From positions 1 to 9,611 of the forward strand of contig CAZPFE010000021.1 in assembly GCA_964585805.1 (NCBI GenBank): a stretch of 9,611 nucleotides of DNA, in the 5' to 3' direction. The DNA is from CAYLWZ01 sp964585805 (GTDB taxonomy: Bacteria > Patescibacteriota > Minisyncoccia > Minisyncoccales > GWA2-38-27). Under the pieces are notes generated by a model that was not told where the DNA came from, made no database searches, and saw nothing but the letters and a program-made list of their open reading frames with translations. Below, piece by piece: positions 1-6,374 of the stretch. How positions within the stretch are numbered: position 1 is the stretch's first letter; every line of letters begins with the position of its first letter. The translations under genes were made by a program, and so were the position numbers.

Positions 1-22
1 AGGATTTATCCTCTCTTTACTT

Positions 23-67
23 TCCTCCCCCTCCTCTGGAGGGGGAGGATTAAGGTGGGGGAGGTTT
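23..67. repeat. GC-rich palindromic repeat, copy R1
   Basis: A perfect 12-bp inverted repeat (23-34 with 38-49, arms tcctccccctcc and ggagggggagga, loop tct) is followed by ttaaggtgggggaggttt. The same 45-bp unit recurs at 7174-7218 and differs only in the 3-nt loop (aga there). The arms are almost pure G/C in an otherwise AT-rich window, and neither side carries the T-run expected of an intrinsic terminator, so I read it as a dispersed REP-like element. The rest of the 1-191 intergenic stretch is a pyrimidine-rich tract (68-110) and an A-rich tract with a direct repeat (agaaaaatcaaaaa, starting near 121 and 138). I see no gene there. Confidence 0.8.
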
Positions 68-191
68 CTCCTTTTTCTCCCCTGTTCCTTTCCTTCTCTT
101 CCCTCTCTACAAAGCGAAGAAGAAAAATCAAAAAGAAAGAAAAATCAAAAAAAGAGAAGTAATAATACAAACAAAAATAAAAACTTAAAAA

Positions 192-1940
192 TTACTCGCT
201 TATTACTCTCAAGACCTCCTCAATAGTAGTTATTCCCTGAACAGCCTTTACAAAACCATCTTCTACCATTGTTTGCATCCCTTCTTTTTGAGCTTGTTCT
301 AAAATAGCATCAGAACTCGCTCTTTTCACAATCAATTCTTTAATTGTTTCGCTTACTAAAAGAACTTCAAAAATACCAATCCTCCCTTTATAACCATCAG
401 GTGCTTCTTTAGAAGGAACTGGTTTAAAAAAAACAATATCCTCTATTTTTGCTCTTGGCTTAACTATTCTCTCTTTCTTTAAATACTTCAAAATTTTCTC
501 TAAATCACAATAATTTGAAAGATTTTTAATTTCAGATTTTTTTAGAGTATATTTTTTTCTTAAAGGTCCCAAACGTCTAACTAATCTTTGAGCAATAATA
601 ATTCTTAAAGTAGAAGCAATTAGAAAAGGTTCTACTTTCATATCTGTTAAACGAGGAATGGCGCCGGCGGCATTAGTGGTATGAAGAGTGGAAAGAACTA
701 AATGACCTGTCAAAGCCGCGTTAACAGCCAAGTTGGCTGTTTCATTATCTCTAATTTCTCCGACCATAATAATATCTGGATCTTGTCTTAATAATGAACG
801 CAAACCATTAGCAAAAGTAAGTCCAATTTTAGGATTAACCTGAGTTTGATTAATTCTCGGCATTCTATATTCAATCGGATCTTCAACCGTTGAAATGTTA
901 ACTTCTGGAGTATTTAAAATACCCATCATTGAATAAAGAGTAGTGGTTTTTCCTGAACCAGTAGGCCCAGTAACTAAAATCAAACCAACCGGTTTTTTTA
1001 GATTATACTGAACTTTTTCTAATGCCTCTCCTCTTAACCCAATTTCTTCTAAAGTTAAAGATTTTGTTCCTTCTTCAAGTAGTCTCATCACAATCTTTTC
1101 TCCATCAAAAACAGGCAAAATTGAAACTCTAATAGAATATTTATAATCATCTGTTTCAATTTTAAATCTTCCATCTTGAGGAAGGCGATGTTCATCTAAT
1201 TTTAAATTGGCTAAAACCTTAATTCGTGCAACAATACCTGGTTCAACTATTTTAGGTAGAATCATTGCATCTCTTAAAATACCATCTATTCTATAACGAA
1301 CAATAACCTCTTTTTCTTGAGGTTCAATGTGAATGTCAGAAGCCCTTTGAAGAATAGCGTGTCTAATTAAAGTATCTACAATTCTAATAACTGGTAATTG
1401 CTCTGCTGTCTTCTTTAGCTCTTCTTTATCAGGTGTCTCTTTCTTCTCCTTAACCATCTTAATATTACCTGCTTCTTTTTTAATTATATCTCCAAATTCT
1501 GCTTTAAGAGTTTTTTGATATTGTTTAAGAACATTTTTAATGCTGGAAGGAGTAGTTAAGCGAGGAAGAATTCTTAAATTAGATTTTTTCTTAATAAATT
1601 CAATCATTCCCAAATCCTCTGGATCTACCATTGCTACTTCCAAATCTCTCCCCTTTTTTCTAAAAGCAACTATATTATGTCTTCGAGCAATTGGCTCTGG
1701 TATTATTTTTAATACATCAGGAGGAACAATTTCTTTTTCAAGATTTACAAAAGGAATACCTAAAATATAAGCTTCTAACTTCAACAATTCTTCTTCTTTT
1801 AATAAACCTTCTGAAACCAAAACATCACCTACCCATTGATTTGTCTTTTGGGCTTTTTTTAATGCCTTATCAAAATCTTTTTCTTTAACTAAATTAGCGT
1901 CTAAAATAAAGTCTTTCAATCTTTGAGAATCTACCCGCAT
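192..1940 (-). CDS. pilB: Type IV pilus assembly / type II secretion ATPase (PilB/GspE family)
   Basis: Cytoplasmic hexameric ATPase of the family that powers pilus extension or pseudopilus assembly. The 582-aa product has, in order: an N-terminal MshEN/T2SSE_N-type region (about 35-140), a charged linker (about 145-180), the N2 domain with ASDIHIEP (200-207), then the ATPase core. The core shows Walker A GPTGSGKT (325-332), an Asp box TVEDPIEY (351-358), Walker B DPDIIMVGEIRD (387-398) and a His box around 411-424. Length fits PilB/GspE. The zinc tetracysteine motif usual in PilB/GspE is missing: the first CxxC position reads RLGPLRK (G458, R461) and the second is replaced by PVPSKEAPDG before the conserved GYKGRIGIFEVL. 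The ATG start lies 11 bp after the response-regulator stop and has no Shine-Dalgarno, so it is the third gene of a kinase-regulator-ATPase operon. PilB against GspE cannot be decided here; CPR context favours PilB. Confidence 0.93.
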   Translation of the reverse strand: MRVDSQRLKDFILDANLVKEKDFDKALKKAQKTNQWVGDVLVSEGLLKEEELLKLEAYILGIPFVNLEKEIVPPDVLKIIPEPIARRHNIVAFRKKGRDLEVAMVDPEDLGMIEFIKKKSNLRILPRLTTPSSIKNVLKQYQKTLKAEFGDIIKKEAGNIKMVKEKKETPDKEELKKTAEQLPVIRIVDTLIRHAILQRASDIHIEPQEKEVIVRYRIDGILRDAMILPKIVEPGIVARIKVLANLKLDEHRLPQDGRFKIETDDYKYSIRVSILPVFDGEKIVMRLLEEGTKSLTLEEIGLRGEALEKVQYNLKKPVGLILVTGPTGSGKTTTLYSMMGILNTPEVNISTVEDPIEYRMPRINQTQVNPKIGLTFANGLRSLLRQDPDIIMVGEIRDNETANLAVNAALTGHLVLSTLHTTNAAGAIPRLTDMKVEPFLIASTLRIIIAQRLVRRLGPLRKKYTLKKSEIKNLSNYCDLEKILKYLKKERIVKPRAKIEDIVFFKPVPSKEAPDGYKGRIGIFEVLLVSETIKELIVKRASSDAILEQAQKEGMQTMVEDGFVKAVQGITTIEEVLRVISE

Positions 1941-1951
1941 AAAAAAACAAA

Positions 1952-2323
1952 TTAATATGAATTAAGCGCTTTTTCTATTTTATCTATCACTTCTTCCATT
2001 GAGTATTCAGCTTTAACCAAATAAGCCACGGCTCCTAATTCAATTGCTTTATTAATATCTTCCATACTCTCTAAATTAGTCAAAACAATTACTGGAATAT
2101 TTTTTGTTTCTTCATTGTTTTTTAAAATTTCCAAAACTTCCAATCCATTCATTTTTGGTAAAATAATATCTAAAAGAATTATATCTGGCTTCTCTGATTG
2201 AGCTAATCTTAAGCCAATTTCTCCATTTAAAGCATTAATTACTTCATACCCATTTTCTCGCAATATATCCCCTAATGTTTTTTGTAAAGAAGGCTCATCT
2301 TCAATAAAAAGTATTTTTTTCAT
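1952..2323 (-). CDS. Receiver-only response regulator (CheY-like)
   Basis: Single-domain phosphoacceptor of a two-component system, 123 aa and entirely a REC domain with no DNA-binding or enzymatic output. Visible landmarks are the acidic pair E8/D9, phosphoacceptor D52 in IILLDIILPKMNG, switch residue T82 in VIVLTN, and K104 in AYLVKAE. It sits between a histidine kinase (45 bp upstream in transcription order) and pilB (11 bp downstream). With no output domain it presumably acts by protein-protein contact, plausibly on the pilus motor or through further phosphotransfer; that role is inferred from neighbours. The ATG start is supported by the canonical MKKILFIEDE beginning. No Shine-Dalgarno is visible, and a hairpin occupies the spacer before it. 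Confidence 0.94.
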   Translation of the reverse strand: MKKILFIEDEPSLQKTLGDILRENGYEVINALNGEIGLRLAQSEKPDIILLDIILPKMNGLEVLEILKNNEETKNIPVIVLTNLESMEDINKAIELGAVAYLVKAEYSMEEVIDKIEKALNSY

Positions 2324-2332
2324 AACTAATTA

Positions 2333-2365
2333 CGATTTAAAGCGTACGAAATTACGCTTTAATCG
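2333..2365 (-). promoter_or_regulatory. Inverted repeat between kinase and response-regulator genes
   Basis: An 8-bp perfect inverted repeat (2339-2346 with 2353-2360, aaagcgta and tacgcttt, loop cgaaat) extends to about 13 bp with one bulged T (2333-2338 with 2361-2365). It fills most of the 45-bp gap just after the kinase stop and before the regulator ATG. There is no following T-run on the minus strand, so it does not look like a terminator. An RNA processing, stability or translational-control element is plausible. Confidence 0.55.
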
Positions 2366-2368
2366 CTT

Positions 2369-3337
2369 TTATTGTTTTATTGGTAAAGTAAAATAAAATG
2401 TTGTCCCTTTGTTTTCTTCTGATTCAAACCAAATTTTACCTCCTAATTTCTCAATAATTGTCTTACATAAATATAAACCTAACCCATTTCCCCGAGTAAC
2501 TTTTCTTAAAGCATTTTTTGCCCGAAAAAACTTTTGAAAAATATATCTTTTTTCAGACGCTGGAATTCCAATTCCACTATCTTTTATTTTAAATAATAAT
2601 TTTTTATTCTTTACTTGAAGAGAAATTTCCACTTTTCCTCCACCATTAGTATAATGAAGAGCATTATCTATTAAATTCTCTATTACCAATTTTAAAAGAG
2701 AAGGATCAGTAAAAATTTCTATTTCAGCATCTTTAGAGCAAGAAAAAAATACTTTAATATCTGCTGCATCAGCAAAAACCTTAAAACGAGATATTAATTT
2801 CTCTATAATTTTTTTAGGAGAAATCATTCTACTGGAAATTGGAAACTTGCCCTGCTCTATTTTAGAAACAATAAGCAAATCATCTACTAATTCTATCATT
2901 CTGGCGATGTTTTCTTTTATGTTCTCAAAATATTCTTCTTTTTTTTGTCTTGATATTTTAGCATTTTTAGAAGAAAGAAATTCAAATCCCCACTTTATAC
3001 TAGTTAAAGGAGATCTCATCTGATGAGATACAATATCAATAAAATCTGATTTCATTTTAGAAATTTCAGCCAACCGTTCAAATCCAGTAGTAATAACATA
3101 AGCAACAACAAACAAAATACCAGTTACTGAAAGCACTATGAAAAGAACAATCTCTGGGTCAATAAAATAATGCATTCCAATAAGATAAAGTGATAAAGCT
3201 GTAGCAATAATAATAAATCCCATTATTACAAAAAGAAACTGGGGACACTGCCAAATAGGAAGTCCATATTGCCGACAATGAGCGATAATATTAAAAGAGT
3301 TAATATTGCGAGTGTTTGGATTATCTCCGAATGACAT
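2369..3337 (-). CDS. Membrane-bound sensor histidine kinase
   Basis: Two-component sensor kinase, 322 aa. The N-terminus (1-31) holds two cysteines in HCRQYGLPIWQCPQF (C21 and C31). Two membrane segments follow (about 33-56 and 62-84) joined by a very short loop, so there is no sizeable extracytoplasmic sensor. The HisKA region carries the phospho-accepting H105 in DIVSHQMRSPLTSIKW. The ATPase domain has the N box NLIDNALHYT (221-230), G1 DSGIGIP (253-259), F box FQKFF (267-271) and G2 GNGLGLYL (283-290), so it should be catalytically intact. It is first in an operon with the receiver-only regulator and pilB, which makes those its likely partners. The signal is unknown; the small membrane module or the Cys pair are candidates. 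I recall this N-terminus as common in Parcubacteria but cannot confirm that here. Confidence 0.93.
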   Translation of the reverse strand: MSFGDNPNTRNINSFNIIAHCRQYGLPIWQCPQFLFVIMGFIIIATALSLYLIGMHYFIDPEIVLFIVLSVTGILFVVAYVITTGFERLAEISKMKSDFIDIVSHQMRSPLTSIKWGFEFLSSKNAKISRQKKEEYFENIKENIARMIELVDDLLIVSKIEQGKFPISSRMISPKKIIEKLISRFKVFADAADIKVFFSCSKDAEIEIFTDPSLLKLVIENLIDNALHYTNGGGKVEISLQVKNKKLLFKIKDSGIGIPASEKRYIFQKFFRAKNALRKVTRGNGLGLYLCKTIIEKLGGKIWFESEENKGTTFYFTLPIKQ

Positions 3338-3365
3338 ATTTTAAAAAATAAATTTTTATTATTTA

Positions 3366-3393
3366 ATTATAAAACATAAACAAAAAAGAGCAA
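3366..3393 (-). promoter_or_regulatory. Predicted promoter of the kinase-regulator-pilB operon
   Basis: On the minus strand TATAAT (3371-3366) is preceded at 16 bp by TTGCTC (3393-3388, half-match to TTGACA). The -10 ends 28 nt before the kinase ATG. The perfect -10 and the position support it; the weak -35 and AT-rich background limit confidence. Confidence 0.5.
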
Positions 3394-3574
3394 ACATTTT
3401 TTATAAAAATCCAAAAAAACAATTTTTTAAAAGAGAAAGGGAATAAATATATAATATAAAACATTTAAATTCTCTATGTTTTAAATAAAATGTATTACTT
3501 ACTTAACCATTAAAATCCAACAATCTTTAGTTATTGTTAGTTATGACCAACTCTAAAAATTTAAGAAAAAAGGG

Positions 3575-3602
3575 TTGACAAAATTAATTAGAATTGTATA
3601 AT
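3575..3602 (+). promoter_or_regulatory. Consensus sigma-70-type promoter of the 3D-domain gene
   Basis: Perfect TTGACA (3575-3580), a 16-bp spacer and perfect TATAAT (3597-3602). The predicted start is around 3608-3610, leaving a 5' UTR of roughly 48 nt before the ATG at 3657. It is the best promoter in the window by match to consensus. Confidence 0.85.
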
Positions 3603-3608
3603 GCGCAT

Positions 3609-3631
3609 AACCCTTCGTGAGAAGGGTTTTT
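3609..3631 (+). promoter_or_regulatory. GNRA-capped hairpin plus U-run at the predicted mRNA 5' end
   Basis: Arms aacccttc (3609-3616) and gaagggtt (3621-3628) form a perfect 8-bp stem with loop GTGA, a GNRA tetraloop closed by C-G, followed by a short T-run (3627-3631). It begins at or within a base or two of the predicted transcription start. It could protect the mRNA 5' end from decay or act as a promoter-proximal terminator/attenuator. The structure is seen in the sequence; the role is inferred. Confidence 0.7.
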
Positions 3632-3656
3632 AAATTGAAAAAGTGAAAATATAAAT

Positions 3657-4154
3657 ATGAAGAGAATTAACTTATCAACAGGATTATTACAGATCATTCT
3701 TGTCGTTGGTCTAATTTTCTTTTTTGGTTTAATTCTTAACACTGGAGTTATAGGGAAAACAAAAACAAAAAGCATTGAAAATAATAATCTCCCTTCTCTG
3801 CCAACTGTAGAAGATAATAGCATTATTGCTGTTTCTAATCACTTCATTCCTTATAAAGTGATTAAAATAAAAGCAATTATTACTGCTTATTCTTCTTCTC
3901 CATGGGAAACTGATGATGATCCTTATATCACTGCCAGTGGAAAACTTGTCAGAGATGGGATTATCGCAAATAACAAATTTCCCTTTGGAACGAAAGTAAA
4001 GATCCCCAGCCTTTACGGTGATAAAATCTTTGTGGTTGAAGACAGAATGAGTTGGGAGAAGAGTCCTTATCACTTCGACATTTGGATGGATTCTTATCAA
4101 AAGGCAAAAAACTTTGGCGCTAAAAGAACAATAGTTGAAGTTTTAGAAGATTAA
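3657..4154 (+). CDS. Membrane-anchored 3D-domain protein (putative cell-wall lytic enzyme)
   Basis: 165-aa protein with one N-terminal membrane segment (about 10-29, uncleaved anchor or signal peptide), an exported linker, and a C-terminal 3D domain of the double-psi beta-barrel type found in MltA, YuiC and RpfB-associated proteins. Visible elements are ITAYSS (75-80), TASG (92-95), FPFGTKVKIP (108-117), VVEDRM with D129, and FDIWMDS with D141 and D145. The first Asp of the usual 3D triad appears replaced by Asn (IIANNKFPFG where VDPxxIPLG is typical), so lytic transglycosylase activity is uncertain. The 3D fold assignment is fairly firm; substrate and activity are inferred from the family. 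It is the only plus-strand gene and stands alone between a strong promoter and a strong terminator. No clear Shine-Dalgarno precedes the ATG. Confidence 0.85.
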   Translation: MKRINLSTGLLQIILVVGLIFFFGLILNTGVIGKTKTKSIENNNLPSLPTVEDNSIIAVSNHFIPYKVIKIKAIITAYSSSPWETDDDPYITASGKLVRDGIIANNKFPFGTKVKIPSLYGDKIFVVEDRMSWEKSPYHFDIWMDSYQKAKNFGAKRTIVEVLED

Positions 4155-4179
4155 TAACAATTTTTTAATAAAATTCATT

Positions 4180-4224
4180 CAATAAAAAACGCTTCTTTCA
4201 AAATGAAAGAAGCGTTTTTTATTG
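4180..4224. terminator. Bidirectional intrinsic terminator
   Basis: Perfect 21-bp inverted repeat (4180-4200 with 4204-4224, loop aaa). Its core acgcttctttca / tgaaagaagcgt is flanked by A6 on one side and T6 on the other, so either strand's transcript forms a hairpin followed by U6. It terminates the 3D-domain gene (+) and the tRNA-Leu end of the converging minus-strand unit; the stem abuts the tRNA-Leu 3' end. Confidence 0.93.
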
Positions 4225-4308
4225 TGCCGCGGGTGGGATTCGAACCCACACGGGGCAAAACCCCAAGTGATTTTAAGTCACTCGCGTATTCCATTCCGCC
4301 ACCGCGGC
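4225..4308 (-). tRNA. tRNA-Leu (anticodon TAA)
   Basis: Type II tRNA of 84 nt. The acceptor stem is GCCGCGG with CCGCGGC, discriminator A. The anticodon stem AGTGA/TCACT encloses CTTAAAA, giving anticodon TAA for UUA. A long variable arm (gggg-tttt-gccccg type) is present, and the T-loop TTCGAAT and D-loop TGG are canonical. CCA is not encoded (CAA follows). It lies 13 bp downstream of tRNA-Cys and runs directly into the terminator. Confidence 0.97.
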
Positions 4309-4321
4309 TTAAATCATTTTG

Positions 4322-4393
4322 AGGCCAGGACGGGATTTGCACCCGTGCATAATGGTTTTGCAGACCATTGCCTTACTACTTGGCTACCTGGCC
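4322..4393 (-). tRNA. tRNA-Cys (anticodon GCA), non-canonical D/T loops
   Basis: 72-nt cloverleaf. The acceptor is GGCCAGG with CCTGGCC and the discriminator is T (U73, typical of tRNA-Cys). The anticodon stem ATGGT/ACCAT encloses CTGCAAA, giving anticodon GCA. The T-stem is ACGGG/CCCGT. Two oddities: the D-loop reads AAGTAGTAA, with A where G18 is expected (G19 kept), and the T-loop is TGCAAAT, with G at position 55 instead of U/Psi (C56 and A58 kept). CCA is not encoded. It is 37 bp downstream of rbfA with no obvious promoter between, so it is probably cotranscribed. Confidence 0.95.
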
Positions 4394-4430
4394 GTTTTAA
4401 AAGAATAAATCTTTATTTTTTCTTTTTATC

Positions 4431-4796
4431 TTATTTTTCCTCTTTTTTCAACTCTTTTTCTTTAATTTTTGCTAAAATCCCCTCTACTTTAGCCGCTCTT
4501 ATCGTTTCTTTTTCTTCTTTTAAAATAATTTTTGGTACTGGTCTTATCTTTAATTTCTTGTTTAAATCCTGCTGAAAAAAATAAATTATTTTACTTAAAT
4601 ATTGAAAAACCTCTCTTCTTTTTTCATCAGGAATTATTGAAATATAAACTTTGGCGCTACCTAATTTTTCTGAAGTACTTACCCGTGTGACAGTAATTAT
4701 AACATCATTGGACAAATCACATCTTTTTAAAATAGATTCACTTAAAATCCTTTTAATAAGAGAATTAATAACAGCACGTCGTCTTTCTGAAGGCAT
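4431..4796 (-). CDS. rbfA: Ribosome-binding factor A
   Basis: Single KH-like-domain factor that binds the 30S subunit and helps mature the 16S rRNA 5' end region. From this start it is 121 aa. RbfA hallmarks are the opening MPSERRRAVINSLIKRILSE, the strand DVIITVTRVSTSEKLGSAKVYISI, and the C-terminal IRPVPKIILKEEKETIRAAKVEGIL; a Lys/Glu-rich tail ends it. I prefer the ATG at 4796, one base after the infB stop and with GAGA five bases upstream. An alternative ATG at 4817 would add seven residues (MLRNENN), overlap infB by 20 bp and place its only purine run 13 nt away. Coupling to infB matches the widespread infB-rbfA order. Confidence 0.9.
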   Translation of the reverse strand: MPSERRRAVINSLIKRILSESILKRCDLSNDVIITVTRVSTSEKLGSAKVYISIIPDEKRREVFQYLSKIIYFFQQDLNKKLKIRPVPKIILKEEKETIRAAKVEGILAKIKEKELKKEEK

Positions 4797-4797
4797 A

Positions 4798-6336
4798 TTA
4801 TTCTCGTTTCTTAACATAAATTTTTAAAATATCCCCTTCTTCAACCTTCTCATTTCCTTCATAAAGAATACCGCATTCTGACCCTTTCTCTACTTCTTCA
4901 ACTTTTTTCTTGTTTTTCTGAAGCTCAATAATCCTTCCTTCTCCAACTTTTTCTTCTTCCCGAACAACTTTCACAAAAGCAGATTTCTTTACTACTCCTT
5001 TAATAACTTTACCTCCAACAATCTGCCGTTTTTTTTCTGTTCTGAAAACAGACAAAATTTTCACTTCTCCTAATTCAATCTCTATTTCTTTTGGCTTCAC
5101 TTTCTTTTCTAAAAGATTACGGATAGCTTGAGCTAAATCATAAATAACTTCAAAAACAATAATTGTTATTTTTTCTCTTTCAGCAAGTTTTTTAGCAAGA
5201 TTATTAACTTTTATTCTGAACCCTATAATTTTTGCCTTTCCGCTAATCGCTAATTTAACATCTGACTCGTTTATTTCGCCAATATCAGCCTTCAGAACAT
5301 TCACTCCCACTATCTCTTTTTCCTCTTTATTTTTATTAAAAGAAACTATAATCTCTTCAAGAATATTTTTAATTGCTTCTAATGATCCAATTACATCTGC
5401 TTTAATAATTAGATTTACAATTTCTTGATTATCTTTTAAATTTTCCTTTGAAAAATCTAAGAAACTAAACAAGCTTTTTAAGTCCCTCTTTTCTTCCTCT
5501 ATTTTTAAAATTGATCTCGCTGCTTCAATATCTTCAAAGGTTTGAAAATTTTCTCCAACACCTGGTGGGACTTCAAACCCTACTACCACAACCGGCATTG
5601 AAGGTAAGGCCTGATCTAAACTATTGCCTTGGAAATCTTCCATTATCCTAACTTTACCAAAAGAAGAAGGAGTCCCTATCACATCTCCCTTTTTTAAAAT
5701 ACCATCTCTTAAAATAAGAGTTACTGTTGGTCCACGATTAGAGTCAAGATAGGATTCAATTACAACTCCTTCTCCCTTTTTAGAAACATCTGCTTTTAAG
5801 TTTTCTATTTCTGCTAATAAAGAAATAATTTCTAAAAGATCGGTTATTCCTTGTTTTGTTTTTGCTGAAACATTTACAGAAGGAATTTTCCCTCCTATTG
5901 ACTCAACTAAAACATCTTCTTTTGCTAATTCTAATTTAACTTTTTCAGGATCTGCTTCTGGTTTATCTATTTTATTTATAGCCACAATCATCGGAATGCC
6001 AGCCTCTTTAATGTGCTTAATTGCTTCTTTTGTTTGAGGTTTCACTCCTTCTTCGGCTGCTACTACTAAAATTGCTATATCTGCTACCCTTGCTCCTCGA
6101 GATCGAATATTAGAAAACGCTTCATGACCAGGAGTATCAATAAAAGTAATCCTCTTTCCTTGATGCTCAATTTCATAAGCGCCAACATGCTGAGTAATTC
6201 CTCCCGATTCTCGGGTTGTTATTTTTAAATCTTTAATTGCTTCCAAAAGAGAACTTTTGCCATGATCAACATGACCTAAAACAACCACAACTGGTGGACG
6301 CGTTATTATATTTTTATCCTCCTTATATCCTATCAT
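4798..6336 (-). CDS. infB: Translation initiation factor IF-2, short form
   Basis: GTPase that brings initiator tRNA to the 30S subunit and drives subunit joining. The 512-aa protein begins almost at the G domain: G1 GHVDHGKS (21-28), GGITQHVGAY (45-54), G3 DTPGH (67-71), G4 NKID (121-124), G5 SAK (157-159). Domains II and III follow, then the C-terminal tRNA-binding domain (ILSVFRTEKKRQIVGG, ECGILYEGNEKVEEGDIL). It lacks the long N-terminal extension that makes E. coli IF2 about 890 aa; I know short forms from reduced genomes. The ATG at 6336 has no upstream Shine-Dalgarno, but codons 5-7 contain AAGGAGG (6324-6318), with an in-frame ATA 8 nt further (6309), so the true start is uncertain by nine codons. 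It follows a DUF4446 gene by 38 bp and precedes rbfA. Confidence 0.96.
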   Translation of the reverse strand: MIGYKEDKNIITRPPVVVVLGHVDHGKSSLLEAIKDLKITTRESGGITQHVGAYEIEHQGKRITFIDTPGHEAFSNIRSRGARVADIAILVVAAEEGVKPQTKEAIKHIKEAGIPMIVAINKIDKPEADPEKVKLELAKEDVLVESIGGKIPSVNVSAKTKQGITDLLEIISLLAEIENLKADVSKKGEGVVIESYLDSNRGPTVTLILRDGILKKGDVIGTPSSFGKVRIMEDFQGNSLDQALPSMPVVVVGFEVPPGVGENFQTFEDIEAARSILKIEEEKRDLKSLFSFLDFSKENLKDNQEIVNLIIKADVIGSLEAIKNILEEIIVSFNKNKEEKEIVGVNVLKADIGEINESDVKLAISGKAKIIGFRIKVNNLAKKLAEREKITIIVFEVIYDLAQAIRNLLEKKVKPKEIEIELGEVKILSVFRTEKKRQIVGGKVIKGVVKKSAFVKVVREEEKVGEGRIIELQKNKKKVEEVEKGSECGILYEGNEKVEEGDILKIYVKKRE

Positions 6337-6374
6337 TTAAATTTACTTTAAAATTCTAATTTTTTTCTCTTCTT

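Larger units (their letters stand above)
3338..3656. other. Divergent intergenic control region
   Basis: This 319-bp AT-rich gap separates the minus-strand kinase operon from the plus-strand 3D-domain gene. It contains a candidate promoter on each side (about 3366-3393 minus, 3575-3602 plus) and a hairpin at 3609-3628. The middle (about 3400-3570) has no ORF worth calling and no strong inverted repeat. Near-repeats of gttat around 3528-3545 are the only pattern I noticed. Confidence 0.6.

Noticed and set aside
23..49. GC-rich palindromes as intrinsic terminators for pilB or yjbQ
   Set aside because: No T-run follows the stems on the relevant strand and the units are dispersed repeats with conserved flanks.
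3729..4100. Minus-strand frame antisense to the 3D-domain gene
   Set aside because: The plus-strand product has a recognisable domain, promoter and terminator; the antisense product shows nothing.
4322..4393. tRNA-Cys as a pseudogene
   Set aside because: All stems pair fully and anticodon, discriminator and most conserved loop bases are kept; only 18 and 55 deviate.
4222..4575. Plus-strand frame across both tRNA genes
   Set aside because: It covers two well-formed antisense tRNA genes and the end of rbfA; its sequence is the familiar false translation of tRNA.
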